From Branchiostoma belcheri (lineage: Eukaryota > Chordata > Leptocardii > Amphioxiformes > Branchiostomatidae): DNA of 64,000 bases. Every line of letters begins with the position of its first letter. Positions within the stretch are counted from its first letter, which is position 1. The position numbers and the translations under genes were made by a program. This document shows, piece after piece, positions 20,401 through 34,100 of this stretch. Under the pieces are notes generated by a model. It did no database searches and was not told where the DNA came from. It saw nothing but the letters and a program-made list of their open reading frames with translations. The stretch is taken from NCBI RefSeq assembly GCF_001625305.1, contig NW_017803987.1, positions 2,747,737 through 2,811,736 of the forward strand. The letters run 5' to 3'.

Positions 20401-21844
20401 GTGTACAAGTAAGAAGCATACAAGTAAGAAGTATATAAATGAGTTCAGCAAATGGCTTCTTTGACCTTAAATAAAGCACAATTTGAAAAGTTGACCTAGA
20501 CACAAGTACAGTAACTGTATTTCCTCAAATTACTGAACACAAAGACGATTGGTTTGGTAGATAATCTTGAACTTGAAGATAAATCACTCGGTTATCCTTG
20601 GACAGTTTCCGCTGTCTTTTCTCTAATTTCCCAGTAGAGGGGGTATCAGACATTGACTGATTAAAGCATTCTCTAATGACTTCCTTTATTAGATGAACAG
20701 TTGGGGAACTGACGAATCAGTTCAGACAAAGCAGTTCAAAACAACTATTCATTCCCATTCCAATTGTTCAGATCTAGCTTCACTGAACTTGCAGCAAAAT
20801 TTGCATAGGGAAAAATCTATATGTACACAGTACAGTAATAAAGGATAAGTTCAGGCATTCGCTTTGAAAATATAGTCAAACAGGTATAGACCTACATACA
20901 TGTTGTAAGGACTTACATTGACACAAGCATTAATTTAAGAATCCTGTCTATAGTGACTATCTGTCCACATAGACCAGAATTTATCAGTCCTCTTGATCAG
21001 TTTTGACTGTAAATATAAAGGTCTCAATCAATATTTTTCCAAACTCAAAAGAAGCACATGCAATACTTGGTTTGAAAGTTTGAAATTTTCGCTGTGTTTT
21101 AAATTCTCACAATAGTTTGAAGTGAGAGGTAACTAAGAACTTGATCATTTACTGTAAGTAATGGAGGTAAGACAATCTGTTTTGTAAAGGATCCTTCCGC
21201 TCAGACAGTGTCTTAGTCTTGGACTGGAGCCACCTCCTTCACTTGACCTTGAAGTCTGGGTGGTCGGAGTGATTGGGTTTGGAGGTCAGACTCTCAATTT
21301 TCTTCTCCTTCCTTTATCAATCGGCCCTTTGTCACTTTCTTCAATAAACTACTGAATATTACATGTGCTTCACAAATTGGTTTGCCACCTGATGTTGAAG
21401 AATATTTGGGACTTGCCAATATTAACTGCAATTATGGTAGGGTTGATAGAGATAGATAGTTTGTAACAAAGTTTGGAGTTTCAGTTGTAGATTCTAGGCT
21501 TAATTTTGTTTGACATCATACAATCGGTTGATATTGTGTGCCATTTGCTCTTCAAGCAGAGGTTGGTGGGGAATTTTGTGGTTTCACTCCCCACCAATCT
21601 TTGCGTAGTGTGCCAGTGAAATTTTCTCCAAATGAGTTATTGAACACCATAAATCGATTTAACGTATGTAGCAGTGCTATATATACATGTAATAGCTAGC
21701 CTTAAATTTTTTTCTGTCATCTCATTTTGTTTGACTTCGCATCAGTTGAGCACTAACGAAAATTTTGAAATCTTGACCCTCTAGATCTGAAATGCTACCT
21801 GGTATGCTAGGTCTGTTGATAATGTATAGTTTGATGTTTTTCAG

Positions 21845-22161
21845 GTAGCAGTTTTGAAGACGATACGCGAGAAAAGTTGGACTAGTCCACCACCATGTCG
21901 TGGGGGGCAGATGATACCAGCGTCCGCGTGGCGCTGAGAATCCGCCCGCAGCTCGCCAACGAGAAGATCGACATGTGCCGGACGTGTACGCACGTGCCGC
22001 CGGGCGAGGCCATGGTTACCCTGGGCAACGACAAGTCGTTTACGTACGATTACGTTTTTGATACGGACTCACATCAGGACAGGATATATGAAGCCTGTAT
22101 CCAGCCGCTGATCGAGGGGTGTTTCGAGGGATATAACGCGACTGTACTGGCATATGGACAG
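21845..22161 (+). CDS. KIF21: KIF21 first coding exon (motor start)
   Basis: The acceptor gtttttcag ends at 21844. After 50 bases of leader, ATG at 21895 lies in a good Kozak context (ccaccatgt). It encodes 89 residues, from [18 protein letters not shown] to ATVLAYGQ, and ends in phase 0 before gtatgt, exactly where kinesins continue with TGAGKT. Confidence 0.9.
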
Positions 22162-25100
22162 GTATGTCTTGTGGTTTCTTGTACAGAATTTCTTTATTAC
22201 CAGTGTTCTCCAGGCTATATTTTGGTGCCCTACACTGTCTTTCTGTTATGTATATGAGTTTTAAATATTACAGAGAGAATACCAGACCAAAATCATATCC
22301 AGATGCTTGAGTAGCAGTTTTTTGCCATAGAATACAAGACATCCCACTGTTTCTGTTGAGCTACAATGTGCGCTACTAGCAACATGGAAAGTTGTCCTTA
22401 TAAGCTATAGCCTGAGGGGCATCATGACATGTTGGTGACATTCTAAAGTACATGAAGCACAATGAAGTATAATGACATTACGGTTCATGCTCAGCTTAGT
22501 AGTCTTTGTTTAAGGTCAAAGGGGGTGTGTCCCTTTCTTAGTCACCTGGGTGTTTCATCAGCATATTATGGTCTGAGTTTTTACAGCATATTATGGTCTG
22601 TGTTTTTACAGCATATTATGGTCTGTGTTTTTACAGCATATTATGATCTGTGTTTTTACTCTGCGAACTGAATTCTTTTTTTTGTGTCTGTCTGCACACT
22701 TTGACCAGCATAATTTAAGTACCTATGGATGGATTGTGATTATATTTGGTATCTGGGTAGGTCTTGGGAACACGAAGGTCAAGGTGAAGTTTGGGCCTCC
22801 TGGTGGCTTTCCTTGGTACTGCAGCAGAACTTCCAGTTCCTGTAATTTTTTTTCTGGACATCCTATGGTCATAATGTACCAGAATTTTTGTAAAGATAAA
22901 ACAATAACATGTATGTATTATACGTAAGTATAATAATTAATATGTCATATAAATATTGGGTACCCAAAATCTTTATACATTTACATATTACAGGAAGAAT
23001 GTTACTATCATAATGATAAACTTTTCTAACATTGTGAAACTTAACTGTGTGGCCAGTAACAAATAATCTTATAAGCTTAGTTGGTACCCTCGGGACTTAG
23101 AAAATGATTTCTAAATTTAGTGCGTTGTTGCCATGATGAGTTAATCAGGTAGCTGGTGTACAGTCTGCACTCCCTACATACCCACTGAGATGCCAGAGAA
23201 ATCTGGACAAACTATCTACATGTGATCTGCCTGTTCTAGTTTGGTCTGACAGGAGAAACATGTGCTACAAGCGTTTACACTGTTTGTATGTAGAACGATA
23301 AGCTTGTTTTTGAATACTGTAAATTCATTTATTTTTCTGGGGGCTTAACTTCGTGGTAGGAGGGAAAGAAGGTTTTTGCAGTGTTTTAGAGGCATTCACA
23401 ATGCAATTTCGGGGTGGCAAAACTGGATTGTCAAAGTCAATTTTGTAGTCATCCTTGATTGGTAATTTTTCACATTGGATCTGGCATTCTTGAACAAAGA
23501 AATACAGTCACAATACCCTTATGCTGTATTGAAAATTAGCATAGGGGGGAAATTTAGCATAGGGGGTCAAAATTATAGCGTAGGGGGCCCCTACGCTACT
23601 TCACGCTAGCTAGAACCCTGGTAGTCAATCCTGTCCTATCATCATAGTCCTTTTCATCCTGTCGGACGATCAGTTCACAATTTGTGGGCCCGGCGGTCCT
23701 ATAGCATACTGATATCTGTGAGACAAAAATGCAATGTCGCTGACAGAAAAATGGTTGCTTGTTTTGTATCGCAGGCTGGTTCTAGCTATTTATGGGTGGT
23801 ACCCAAAACTAAAAACTAATTTTTGACCGAAGGAGGCACCACAATCTTGGTCAGATAGAATCAACAAGTCTAAGCCAGGCTTGTTTTTTTAATCCTATCG
23901 ACTCCTGTTTAAGCGTTGTTTATCTTGTTTATAATTAGGCCAGGCATAAACACAGCTAATCAAGTCTTCTGGTTACTGATAAGATGTGACCTTAGGCCAC
24001 ACCAATGTAATTTCTTGGTTAACGGATTCGCCCGCTTCATTTTTTTCTGATTTGAAAATAAAAATTCAGAATCAACTGCAAAATGCTCATATTTTGCCCT
24101 GAAGAGTTGAAAGCAGTCCTTTTCTTCCTAGTTGTTACAGTTATTCCATCGTCCAATGCAGTGGTATCATTAAAAGTTCAAAATTCATTGTTTAAATTTT
24201 GAGCCAGTCTGGTGTGTTGACTTCATGGCTCCTATCATACCATTTTGGGCCATAATAGGATGCCTAGGCTTGTTTTTATTTTTTTATTTTTTCGCCCGCC
24301 CGCTCCATTATTTTTCTAGAAAAATCCGTTAACCAAGAAATTAAATTGGTGTGGCCTTATACTAAGTTATAGTCAAGTGTTTTTCTAGAGTTGCTAATTA
24401 CTCGGTGTAAAAATTCATTGTTCCTTTTTCTTTTAGTACTTAGTTTTAAGGTCATTCAAAGAATGTTCAGCCTCAGGGGGGCAAAACAAAGAAAAACATA
24501 TTCTGGATGAGGAAATTTGTCTGATATTAACATAAAATTGGTATAGGATGGGGTTGATTCAACTTACTATCAGAAAATTCTATCTAAAATCCAGTTTTGC
24601 CCTGGAATCGCATTGAATTCCTCTTAGAATCATAGTATAGTATTACAGTTTCGTAAAAATGTCACTTTGCAAATCAAACTTGGAACTCAAAACATGTTTT
24701 GGTCATAATGTGTTGAAGGTATATGTTGTTCCAGTTTTCAAATTTATAATGTATTTTTTTTTTTACGAGTTTTGGATTTTGTAGCATTGGAAAGTTGGTA
24801 GCCTGGGTACCATCCGGATTTTCGCTACGCAACGCTTTTTTCAAGCGTTGCGTAGCGAAAATCCGGATGGTACCCAGGCTAGAAAGTTGGGCTGTTTTCC
24901 TGAATAGTTCTTTATTGACTGGCTGTTCTCGGTGATGTTTACGTAAAGCGACTGAATAAACACGTGAACAACAGGGTACAGAAACGCTGTCACGCTCTTA
25001 CACCCGGTCAAACCAACTTGCTACATTTCACGCTAATGTACCTACAGTGGTAGAAGAAAAATACTTGTTCTGCAATTCAGGGATTCTCTCTGCAAATACA

Positions 25101-28100
25101 CACTTTAGTTTGGATCAAAACCCATGGCATACGCAAAATTGCATGTTGGCAAATATTTTACATGCAATTTGAAGAGTTTATTCAAAATTACTTGTATATT
25201 ATAGAGTCGGTAGTAAACATTTAACATTAAAGCTCTTAAACACCATTGAACCCCTACTGGCCCTAGCCTGATTTTTTCAGTCTGCAAAATTGCAGGTCGC
25301 ATAATTGAAAATTGAAAATCAGGAAAAATGTGTTAAAAAGTCAAAGTAAACTAGAAAGGCCAATATTTGCTTTGGAGCAAATATAGCGATGGGTTCACCA
25401 CATTTTACGACATGGCAGGGAAAGAATGAGAAACACTAGAAAGGCCAACATTTGCTTCGGAGCAAATGTAGGAATTTCACTCCATACCCTTCCCCAAACA
25501 AAAATGAGAGATTCTAAATAAATCATACTGCAATTATACAAGGACAAGCTGTTTGAATCTCGACAGGTATTTACAAAACTGGCACTTGGCAATTATCTCC
25601 CTTTTTTTTACAAAGATACAACGACACGCACTTTAAATCTCGACAGCTTTACTTTACACTTTTGACGAGATTGTAACTACTACTAACGGAAGCAAAATTT
25701 TCACGGCCTGAGAAAAATGGACATGTTCACGGAAGTATATATTCACGGTGGTGACAGTTGCAGGAAAAAGAAAGTCCGGGAATTATTTCCTAACTGTAAA
25801 GATAAGTTCACGGTACAGAGGTGACAGTGAAAACCGTGAACATTGACCCCCCGCTTGCGTTGCGGTACAGTGAAAAAAATCGGGAATTACAGCAATCAAT
25901 TTACTGAGTATGTTTGCTTAGTTTCCAGATGTTTTGTACTTGTAGTTTTTAAATGAACGAAAACCGATGCGCGCACAGATGTTACTTTTGTGACAACATC
26001 AAAGTGATTTTGGTTTGTATGTTGAAAAAATACAAAAGACTAACATTCGAAGTTATTGAAATTCTTGAGTAAGAACAATCAGTTTTGGAATGTTAAAAGC
26101 AAAGCAATGGATATTAAAACGAAAATGTTAAAATTAAATGTTGAAATTGTTAAAATGTAAAATGGTTAAAATGGTTAAAATTGTTGAAATTGTTAAAAAT
26201 GTTAAAATTGTTAAAAATTGTAAAAAGGATAATTGAAAATATCCAGTGTACCGGGGTTCGAACTCGTAATGTCTGGACTTGCAGCCCTGCGCGTTACCAA
26301 CCGAGCTATCTGGACACGTTTCCATTACTCTCTGCATTGTATGTCATATAAAGTGGACAACATGGCGGTAACGATCGCTTCAAGTACTAGTAAGGGACTT
26401 TCTAGGAGATACACTCTACAATTTTGGTGATTCTTCAGAAATCGATAACAGAATATATAATACTAGTCGGTGAAGATTGTGGAAAATTGTTGATACCGTG
26501 GCGCGCGCGTGACGATACACATTACGTACCGTTGTTTACAGTACTCGCGGGGCGCAGGTCATTGACCTCCCGCTTGCGTTGTTCCAACAGAGAAGAGCAA
26601 AATATCTGCCAGTTTTTGCGTCAGATTTTCAGTGTTTGTTAAAATCATATACAGGCATCCATGCAGCTATAATTCTTCCAACTAGTTCGTAGTTAGGTGA
26701 AATGTATATAGGAATCACACGAATCGGTATCCAATATCAGAGTATCATGGCCCACGGCCGAGACCGCGTGGACCAGCTGCGCTGGTACGTGAAAATGGTA
26801 GTAAATAAATTAATTAGCCAACAGCCAATCAACAGCCACATCTGCAAACATGACCACACCTGCTTGTATGCCCATATTTGGGCCTTCCCCCGAATTCCTT
26901 TCTTATTACGTCACGCGCGTACGCCCCCACAGTACTTTCCTATGGGGACCACTAAAAAGCAAATAAAACGATTGTAAAAGCTTGTATCAAAAAAATTTAA
27001 AAAACGCCTAAGGGTATTTACCCACTCTACCTCTATACGAAATTACAGGTAATTTCGCCCAAAAATGAAGGACTTGAATCAATTTAAAGAAGTGGCAGGA
27101 GGAGGAGGAGGAGGAGAAGGAGAAGAAACATCAGAAAAAGCAATATGGGTTCACCACCACTTCGTGGTGTGGTGAACCCATAATTACAATCACATTTTTT
27201 TCAAGTTCAACCATAATATTTCAATTTTTGGTAACCCTTTAAAAAGATGAAGAAAACCACGAAATTAAGTTAACTCAAAAATAAACTATTCTACAGTACA
27301 TTCAGTAACACAGGCTCCCCACAGAGCCATACATGTTCTGAATCCTACAGCTATTTCTTCCTAAGTGTTACACGGTACTAGCCTGACCTATGGCTCATAC
27401 CTGGACAGAAATAGCCCCCACATGGCCTTATTCTGGCTGCACAGGTCATCGGGTGGTAAACTCACGCCCTGGATAAAAGAAATAGGTCCTCTGTGTCGTA
27501 TATTTAGTCCTGTATAAAAATATGTTACACAAGGAACAGTAAACAATGTCATTTTGAATTGGGTGTGTCAAACTAAACCATGTTCCAAGAATCAGAGAAC
27601 CAACAAATTAAATTGGTGTGGCCTTATGTAATGTCTCTTGAAATAACAGTTAAGTTGTACAAAAGCGTTCTTCCTTTTGTAATGATAATATTAATATGAA
27701 TTATTATAGATGTTGTATGCCAAATATTCTTGGGGATTTTGAAATACACAAGTTCAAGCTGACATTTACTTTTTTACGGTGTAAAATATTCAAGTCTGGG
27801 AAATCGTTGAGGAAATCTTTGGAATAATCTGCAAGGTTTGCAAAGAGATGTTTTATTCATCCATGGCTGGGAGCCATGAGAAGGGGGTTCAGCAAACTGA
27901 TTAGATTAAATTCTGTCTGCTTGTTTTGTGTGGGAAAAAGTATGGCTTCTAGAATAACATAATTTTGGCAACACAATTCAGAAAACTCTGTATATCCCAT
28001 ATAGGATTTGACCCATAAAGTCAACATATTAGGTTGGTTTATACATGTAATTCAAGAAATGAAGTTTCAAACTTTTAACCAAACCAAGAATTGATGGTAA

Positions 28101-31100
28101 CTTTAACAACTAGAATTAGAAAGACCAGGAAGGACTTTCTTTCACTGTTGTGGCCAAAATATGAGCATTTTTTCCAAATTGTAACTTAGATTTTTCTTTA
28201 AGTCAGAAAAAAATGAAGAGGGCAAATCCAAGAACCATTGGTGTTGCCAAATCAGACAAAAATAGAGGTCATAACTAGAGGTTAAACTTGATTCTTCAAA
28301 GTCCCTCCCCCTCTCTTTTTTCTTCCCTTTTTTTTGAGCTCAGTCAATCTGGAAACCTGTAATTTCATGAAACGTATTCTTCCCTCCAAGCACTCAGTGA
28401 AAGAACCAGGGTTGAGTATTTATTGAGGTCAGTCCGGGTGGGCCAGTCTGCAAAATAAAATCTGCTCCAAAGGTCAAAGGTTGGATAGTAAAGTAAGCAG
28501 AATTTATAGGTCAGCTGTGGACTTTTAAACAAATGGAAATGAATCAAAGGGAGCTTTTAAAGTAGACAATAGGGCCCTAAGTTTCAGTTCAGGAACCCGG
28601 ATTTTTCTTGGTGTTCGTTGGATGTTTGGTCAATGTTGAAGCAGAATTTTGCCTGTTGCAGAAGTAAGCAGGATTTATAGGTCAGCTGTGGACTTTTAAA
28701 CAAATGGAAATGAACCGAAAGGGAGCTATTAAAGTAGACAATAGGGCCCTAAGTTTCAGTTCAGGAACCCGGATTTTCTTGGTGTTCGTTGGCTGTTTGG
28801 TCAATGTTGAAGCAGAATTTTGCCTGTTCCAGACAATATTTTAACTGACACAACATTTTTTAAACTGTAGATGGAATGTCATCCTTAAATACAGGGATAC
28901 AACCTTAAACAAAATGTTCTGCAGAAGTACTGTAAATCATTTTATATTCGCGCCACTTTTATATTCGTGTTTTTCACAGTCATTTCTGTACTGTGAATTT
29001 ATCATTACCATGAACAAATAATTCGCCGACTTTCTTTTTGCTGCACCTGCCACCACCACAAAAATATAGTTCTGCAAACATGTCCATTTTTGTCAGACCG
29101 TGAAATTTTGTTAGAATAAAGTGTTTTACAGTACCATTATACTACCATACACAATTATATTTTATGGGTTTTATGCAAGGTTGGTGTAGTATGTTCTGCT
29201 GAGCTTTGGGAATTCTGTTAAACTAGGATGGCACCCAGGCTCGACTGATAGTAACCATACCAGTACACATAGCAGGACAGAGACAAGTCTCTTTAGCATG
29301 GATTATGTGACCATCAACAAATATTGACATGTTGACAGTAGGTTGTTGTCACCATCCCTGGACTGCAGGGCATGGCTTGTCTTACATTTCTTACAGGTCG
29401 CAAGTTTCTGGGATTTTACTCAGTTTTCTTGGTATTTAGGCCACACCAATTTGATTTGTTGGTTTTTTCTTACTTAAAAAAATTGTAATTTTTTTCTTTT
29501 CAGAAAAAAATCTAATTTTTGTTCTTTTCAAAAAAAATTCTCATTTTTTTCTTCTCAGAAAAAGTTCTCATTTTTTTTCTTTTCAGAAAAAAATATGAAG
29601 TGACAGGGTAAAAAAATAAATGAAAAAAAAAACAGACCTAGGCATCCTATGATAGCCCCAAATATATGGTAGAAGCTACATGTGTATGCTGGTTTGTACA
29701 ATGTAATTCAAACAATGAAGGTTGAACTTTTATTATTCAATCAAACTAATACATTGATAGTTGGGAAAACTGCAAAGTTAGAAATAGAAAGGCAAGGACT
29801 TTGTTCAACTCAGGCTAAAATATTAGCATTTTGGAGTTGACTCAGAACCTGAAATATTTATTTTTGGCAAATCAGAAAAAAAAGAAGCAGGAGAATCTGA
29901 GAACCAGTTGATTGGATTAATGTGGCCTGAGCTTATGTTACAAAAGGCTTTGACCTAAATTTGTACTTTTCTGGCTTCAGTGTTTCTACGGACGTTACTT
30001 GAATGGAAGTTTAGAGATTTTACACGGAAATGACTCACAAAACTCACGTCACCCTTGAAAGAACAAGGCGTCCTTTAAACTGCTCAAAGAAACAAACACT
30101 GTTATCTCAGATTGAAAGGACCCACTGGTCTGAGACGTTTAACTTTGCATCGATTTTCTATTTTTGCTCCACTTCAGGAAGATCCGATTCAGGGTTTTGG
30201 CTGGGTGATCAGGAATTAAAGTGATCAGTGTCACAGTAGGGGTACCCATGGCTCAGTGGTTAGCAACTACAGATCTGATTCTGAACCAACAGGTTGAGAG
30301 TTGGAGGCCATAGGCAACCCAAAGCAATTTCAGGGCAGTGGAACTGGATTTTTGAAGTCTATTTTCTGGTCATTTCTTTACATTTTACAATGTGTATACA
30401 GATCTTGAGGCTACTTCCAGGGACTGTATTTTTACCAGCAGGTTTGGTATTCTAAAACAGTAAAATTACTAAAAAGTAGAAAAATTTAACTCACATATCC
30501 TTTGACTTGAACCATGTTCCTGGTTTGTATTTTGGGATAAATGTTGTAATGTTTAATGTTTTCTGCCTGTTAATGCTTAATTTTTTAAAGTCAAATTTTA
30601 ATTTTTACGAATTTATGATGGGTTCCAAGGTCCCCCCAAAAATAGACACCCCTACACTGGTTGAAATGCTAAATCATATATAGCATAGGGGATCAACTCG
30701 TGTTTTCCAAGAACTATAGAGTGGAACACATCAAGCACAGTTGGGGCATCATCACTAGAAAACTTTAAACAACTCCTGCAATTAAATGTGCAAAGGTTGA
30801 GTGTAACAAGTCGTTAGGTGTGATATAGCTAGCTGCTGCCGCGCCGCGTGCCTGCGAAGCTGGTGTGTCACACCGAATAGAGGTTATACCAGCTATACAG
30901 ATACAGAAAATCATACCCTACATTCAAACAGCCTATAGCTAGTGGCATAGCTAGGGGTATTTCGAGCCCAGTTTATGTAGTTTGAGATGTGTGGCACATG
31001 TTAAACTTGGCTCCCACCAGAGACCTGACCAGTGACCCAACTCCCCACACTGTGAAAAACCAACAAAGGGAGTTCCCCTTCACCCAAGTTCAGATAACCT

Positions 31101-34100
31101 CTCTACTAGAGGTGACTGCACACATGTGTATGTGTCAACTGGGAAGGTTGTATTCTTACCACTCAGTCTAGGTTTTTGTGTCAAGGCACAAGAGTTCAAT
31201 TTTGTGTGCAGGCCTTTTCTTGAATTAGAAATTCACAATTGAAAATTTGACAGTGGATTTCTTTTAGATTAGACAGTTGTTTACATTTTGTTGTGTGTTT
31301 TGTTGTCTTTCAAAGTCATACTAAAACATTGTGAATTTGCCTCAAAGATATCAGTATGCTATGGGATATGATATATGCCATGGATAGGACTTACTGCATT
31401 AAACTTTAAAGAATGATCAGAAAATTGACTTTGAAAATCCAGATTTGCTGCCCGGAAATTGCATTACAGCCTTTTAACCGGAACTGGGGCAGATATCTGA
31501 GTAGCAGACAGGAGCTAGAATAGTATGATTCCACTGTAGATCCTAGCTGGGCTTTAAGGTCATCATTGAGTTCACCTTGGTGGTAGCAAGGGAAGCCACT
31601 CTGTCAAGTGCTGTGGTCTTGTAAAAATAAACTCTCTAGTGTTTTATTTTACTTTTCTAAAGCCTTGGATTTCTGAAACCTTGTCTATTCTGTGTAGGGA
31701 ATTATATGTTATTTGTAGCTGCTGAAAGGGACTTTAGAAAATCAGTTGGTAGTGTTTCATGTATTTCTAGCCCTGTTTAGAATTAACATGTATATGGAAT
31801 AGTACAATGCTTCATGTATAATGTTTGTATTTAACTGTACAAAATGTGTTATGTCTAAAGGCAGTTTACAGGTTGTGCAAAATAAACAAGTGAAATTTCT
31901 CTGGTACAATTTATTTCCAATGCTACACGGGTATGCAGAAAAAAGGATTTGAGTTCTGTAGCATGATGTCATCTTCTCTCTATGCAAAAACAATTTTCAG
32001 GAAGAAAATCGGAAGGCCCAAGTAGAGGAACTAGCAACAAAATGTCCTTGTTTGGTTCTAGTTCTTGTCAAATAAATTTCCATGGTGCAGTTACTATGAA
32101 GCCCCGTTTGTACCAGCCTTGAGTCTAGTCCAACACACACGTGTGAAACTCACATACAAGGTCAGTTACAAACAATGGTCTCTCTGTATGGACAAACTCC
32201 CTGTGAAACTCAGCTCTTATGTGAAGTGGAAGCTGCTGTTTAACTATGTCAAACTTTATACACTTGAGACTCGGAATCTGTCCAGAGGGTGGCATAGTTT
32301 TGTAGATAAGATGGACAGGCTTGGAATTGTAATTTGTAGTGCGAAAGAAAGATACTAAGTGGATCTTTCAGTGAGAGGTTTTGGAATTAAGGATATGGTA
32401 GTCGGGCGATCCTATGCGCGGTCGGGCCGATACCTCAGGCGATATGGGGTATTCCCGCCTTGTATTTTATTTATGTCATACCCACCCAAGAAAACACGCC
32501 TTTCAACGCAAAATTAGATAAGCCAAAAGTTGGTGCCTCTCAACCCTCAAAATCAAATGCAACAACATCAGTTCCAACGTTCGGATTCTGTCATCGAATT
32601 TTTGAAAGCGGCACACGCAGTTAGGGCAGAACGAGTTCGAATCGTTCTTTGGAAGCCATGGAGCCCGGGCTGTACCGTAAAGTACGGCCCAGTCCGGAAC
32701 CCGTTATCGAACGTTATCGCGGCCCGGGTATGATATAATGTAAATTACATTTTTTTTGTGTTATTTTTATATTCTTGTTTTTCGTGATCACTTCTGTACC
32801 ACAAACTTATCATTACCATAATCGCTGACTTTCTTTTTCTGCAACTGCCGCCACCGTGAACATATACTAAGATATAGTTCCGTGAACATGTCCATTTTTC
32901 TCAGACTGTAAAGTTTTGCTACCGCAAACGTAAAGTGATTTACATTTATTTAATAGTAGACATTAAGTAATGCTAGGAGACTGTCTGTTGCAGTAAACCA
33001 GTCTATCCCCACATCTGTTTCCCCAGACATGTCTGAATGGAGATTTTTCTGTTGACACTAGAACTCACAAGGTCAACTCACATGGTCAAGGTCAGAGTTA
33101 AGCAGCTGAGAAAAATGTGCTGAGATGTACATGAACTCTGGGCTGTTTTTTTAAACCCTACAGCCTAAGTCAGCAAATTGAACAATATACACATGTAGTT
33201 CATTGGTTTTCAAGCAATGTGAATTGAAATGATGAGAAAAATTTGGAAAGGAAAACTTAAATGTTATCATCAATCTTGCATTTTCCTAGGTTTCAATCAT
33301 TTGTGCAAAAAAAAATAAAGAGCAAAATCAGTATGAATTGAAATTATGAGAAAAATTCTGAGAGGAAAACAAATGTATAGTACAAATGTATAATCAAGAA
33401 TGTACAAAATGGAGCAAGAATCTATTCTTCCACATTTTTCCATGAGTAGTCTAACAGTTAGTTTTGTCATTTTTATAGCTCTACAAAACTAAACACACTA
33501 CACCAGGTATATCAAGTTTTTCTATAGCTAAGCTGTTTTCTAAAGTTGAATGTAACATCCACATCCTAAACCATGTGTTTGGATCTTTGATAAGTAAATA
33601 AGCAGGTTAAATTGTGCAAGGCAAGGAGAGAAGACATCCTGGTAGCAAAGTCCGTCACCAGCTGACTGCTAAGCCGGGATTTGTTCCCCAAATACTTCCC
33701 TGAAGACGTGCTGGTCTTGCTAAAGAGCAGGGATCAGACCCCAGGATTGTGTGATGAGAAAACCAGGAGGGATTTTGTCAGGGTTCTGGTAGGAATTTTT
33801 GTAACACAGCAGCTTTGTGGCAGTGAAACAAGAGGCGACTGGAAACAGAAAGACAATGCTGGTCCTGGGCCGGGGATGGAACCCGGGTGCCAGTTCACAC
33901 CCCAACCTTCTAACCATTTGGCTAAAAGGTCTAGACTTGTCAGACCGATCAGTTGGTACTGGTAGCTCCTATAAATTAAGCCCCCACTGTTACAGTAGAC
34001 TGGTTTTGGTTTTGAAGACATCAATTGGTCAGTACTGTACCTCAAGGACTTATCTTAGGCCCCGTTCACTTTCAAAATATTCAAACCAGTTCAATCATCA

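Larger units (their letters stand above)
17313..21844. other. 5' UTR intron of KIF21 (inferred)
   Basis: About 4.5 kb without recognised genes. It holds a short tandem repeat with a hairpin inserted in it (18716-18896), a tetranucleotide microsatellite (19517-19631), a MITE end fragment (about 19851-19880) and a copy of the cggtggcgacag repeat (20240-20400). Confidence 0.45.
25390..27180. mobile_element. 1.8-kb non-autonomous element, ends TGGGTTCACCACA
   Basis: It starts tgggttcaccacattttacg and ends tggtgtggtgaaccca, an inverted terminal repeat of about 13 bases. The right 200 bp (aaaaaacgcctaagggtatt ... agaaacatcagaaaaagcaa) and the left 50 bp match the 0.68-kb element at 53611-54288, so the two are long and short members of one family. 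A SINE-like unit is nested inside (26100-26322). No transposase frame is seen. Confidence 0.65.

Noticed and set aside
26247..26322. A tRNA-Cys gene on the minus strand.
   Set aside because: Acceptor and anticodon stems have mismatches and an AT-rich SINE-type tail follows.
32065..32358. A 97-residue open frame in the large intron.
   Set aside because: No recognisable domain, no splice context and composition like the surrounding intron.
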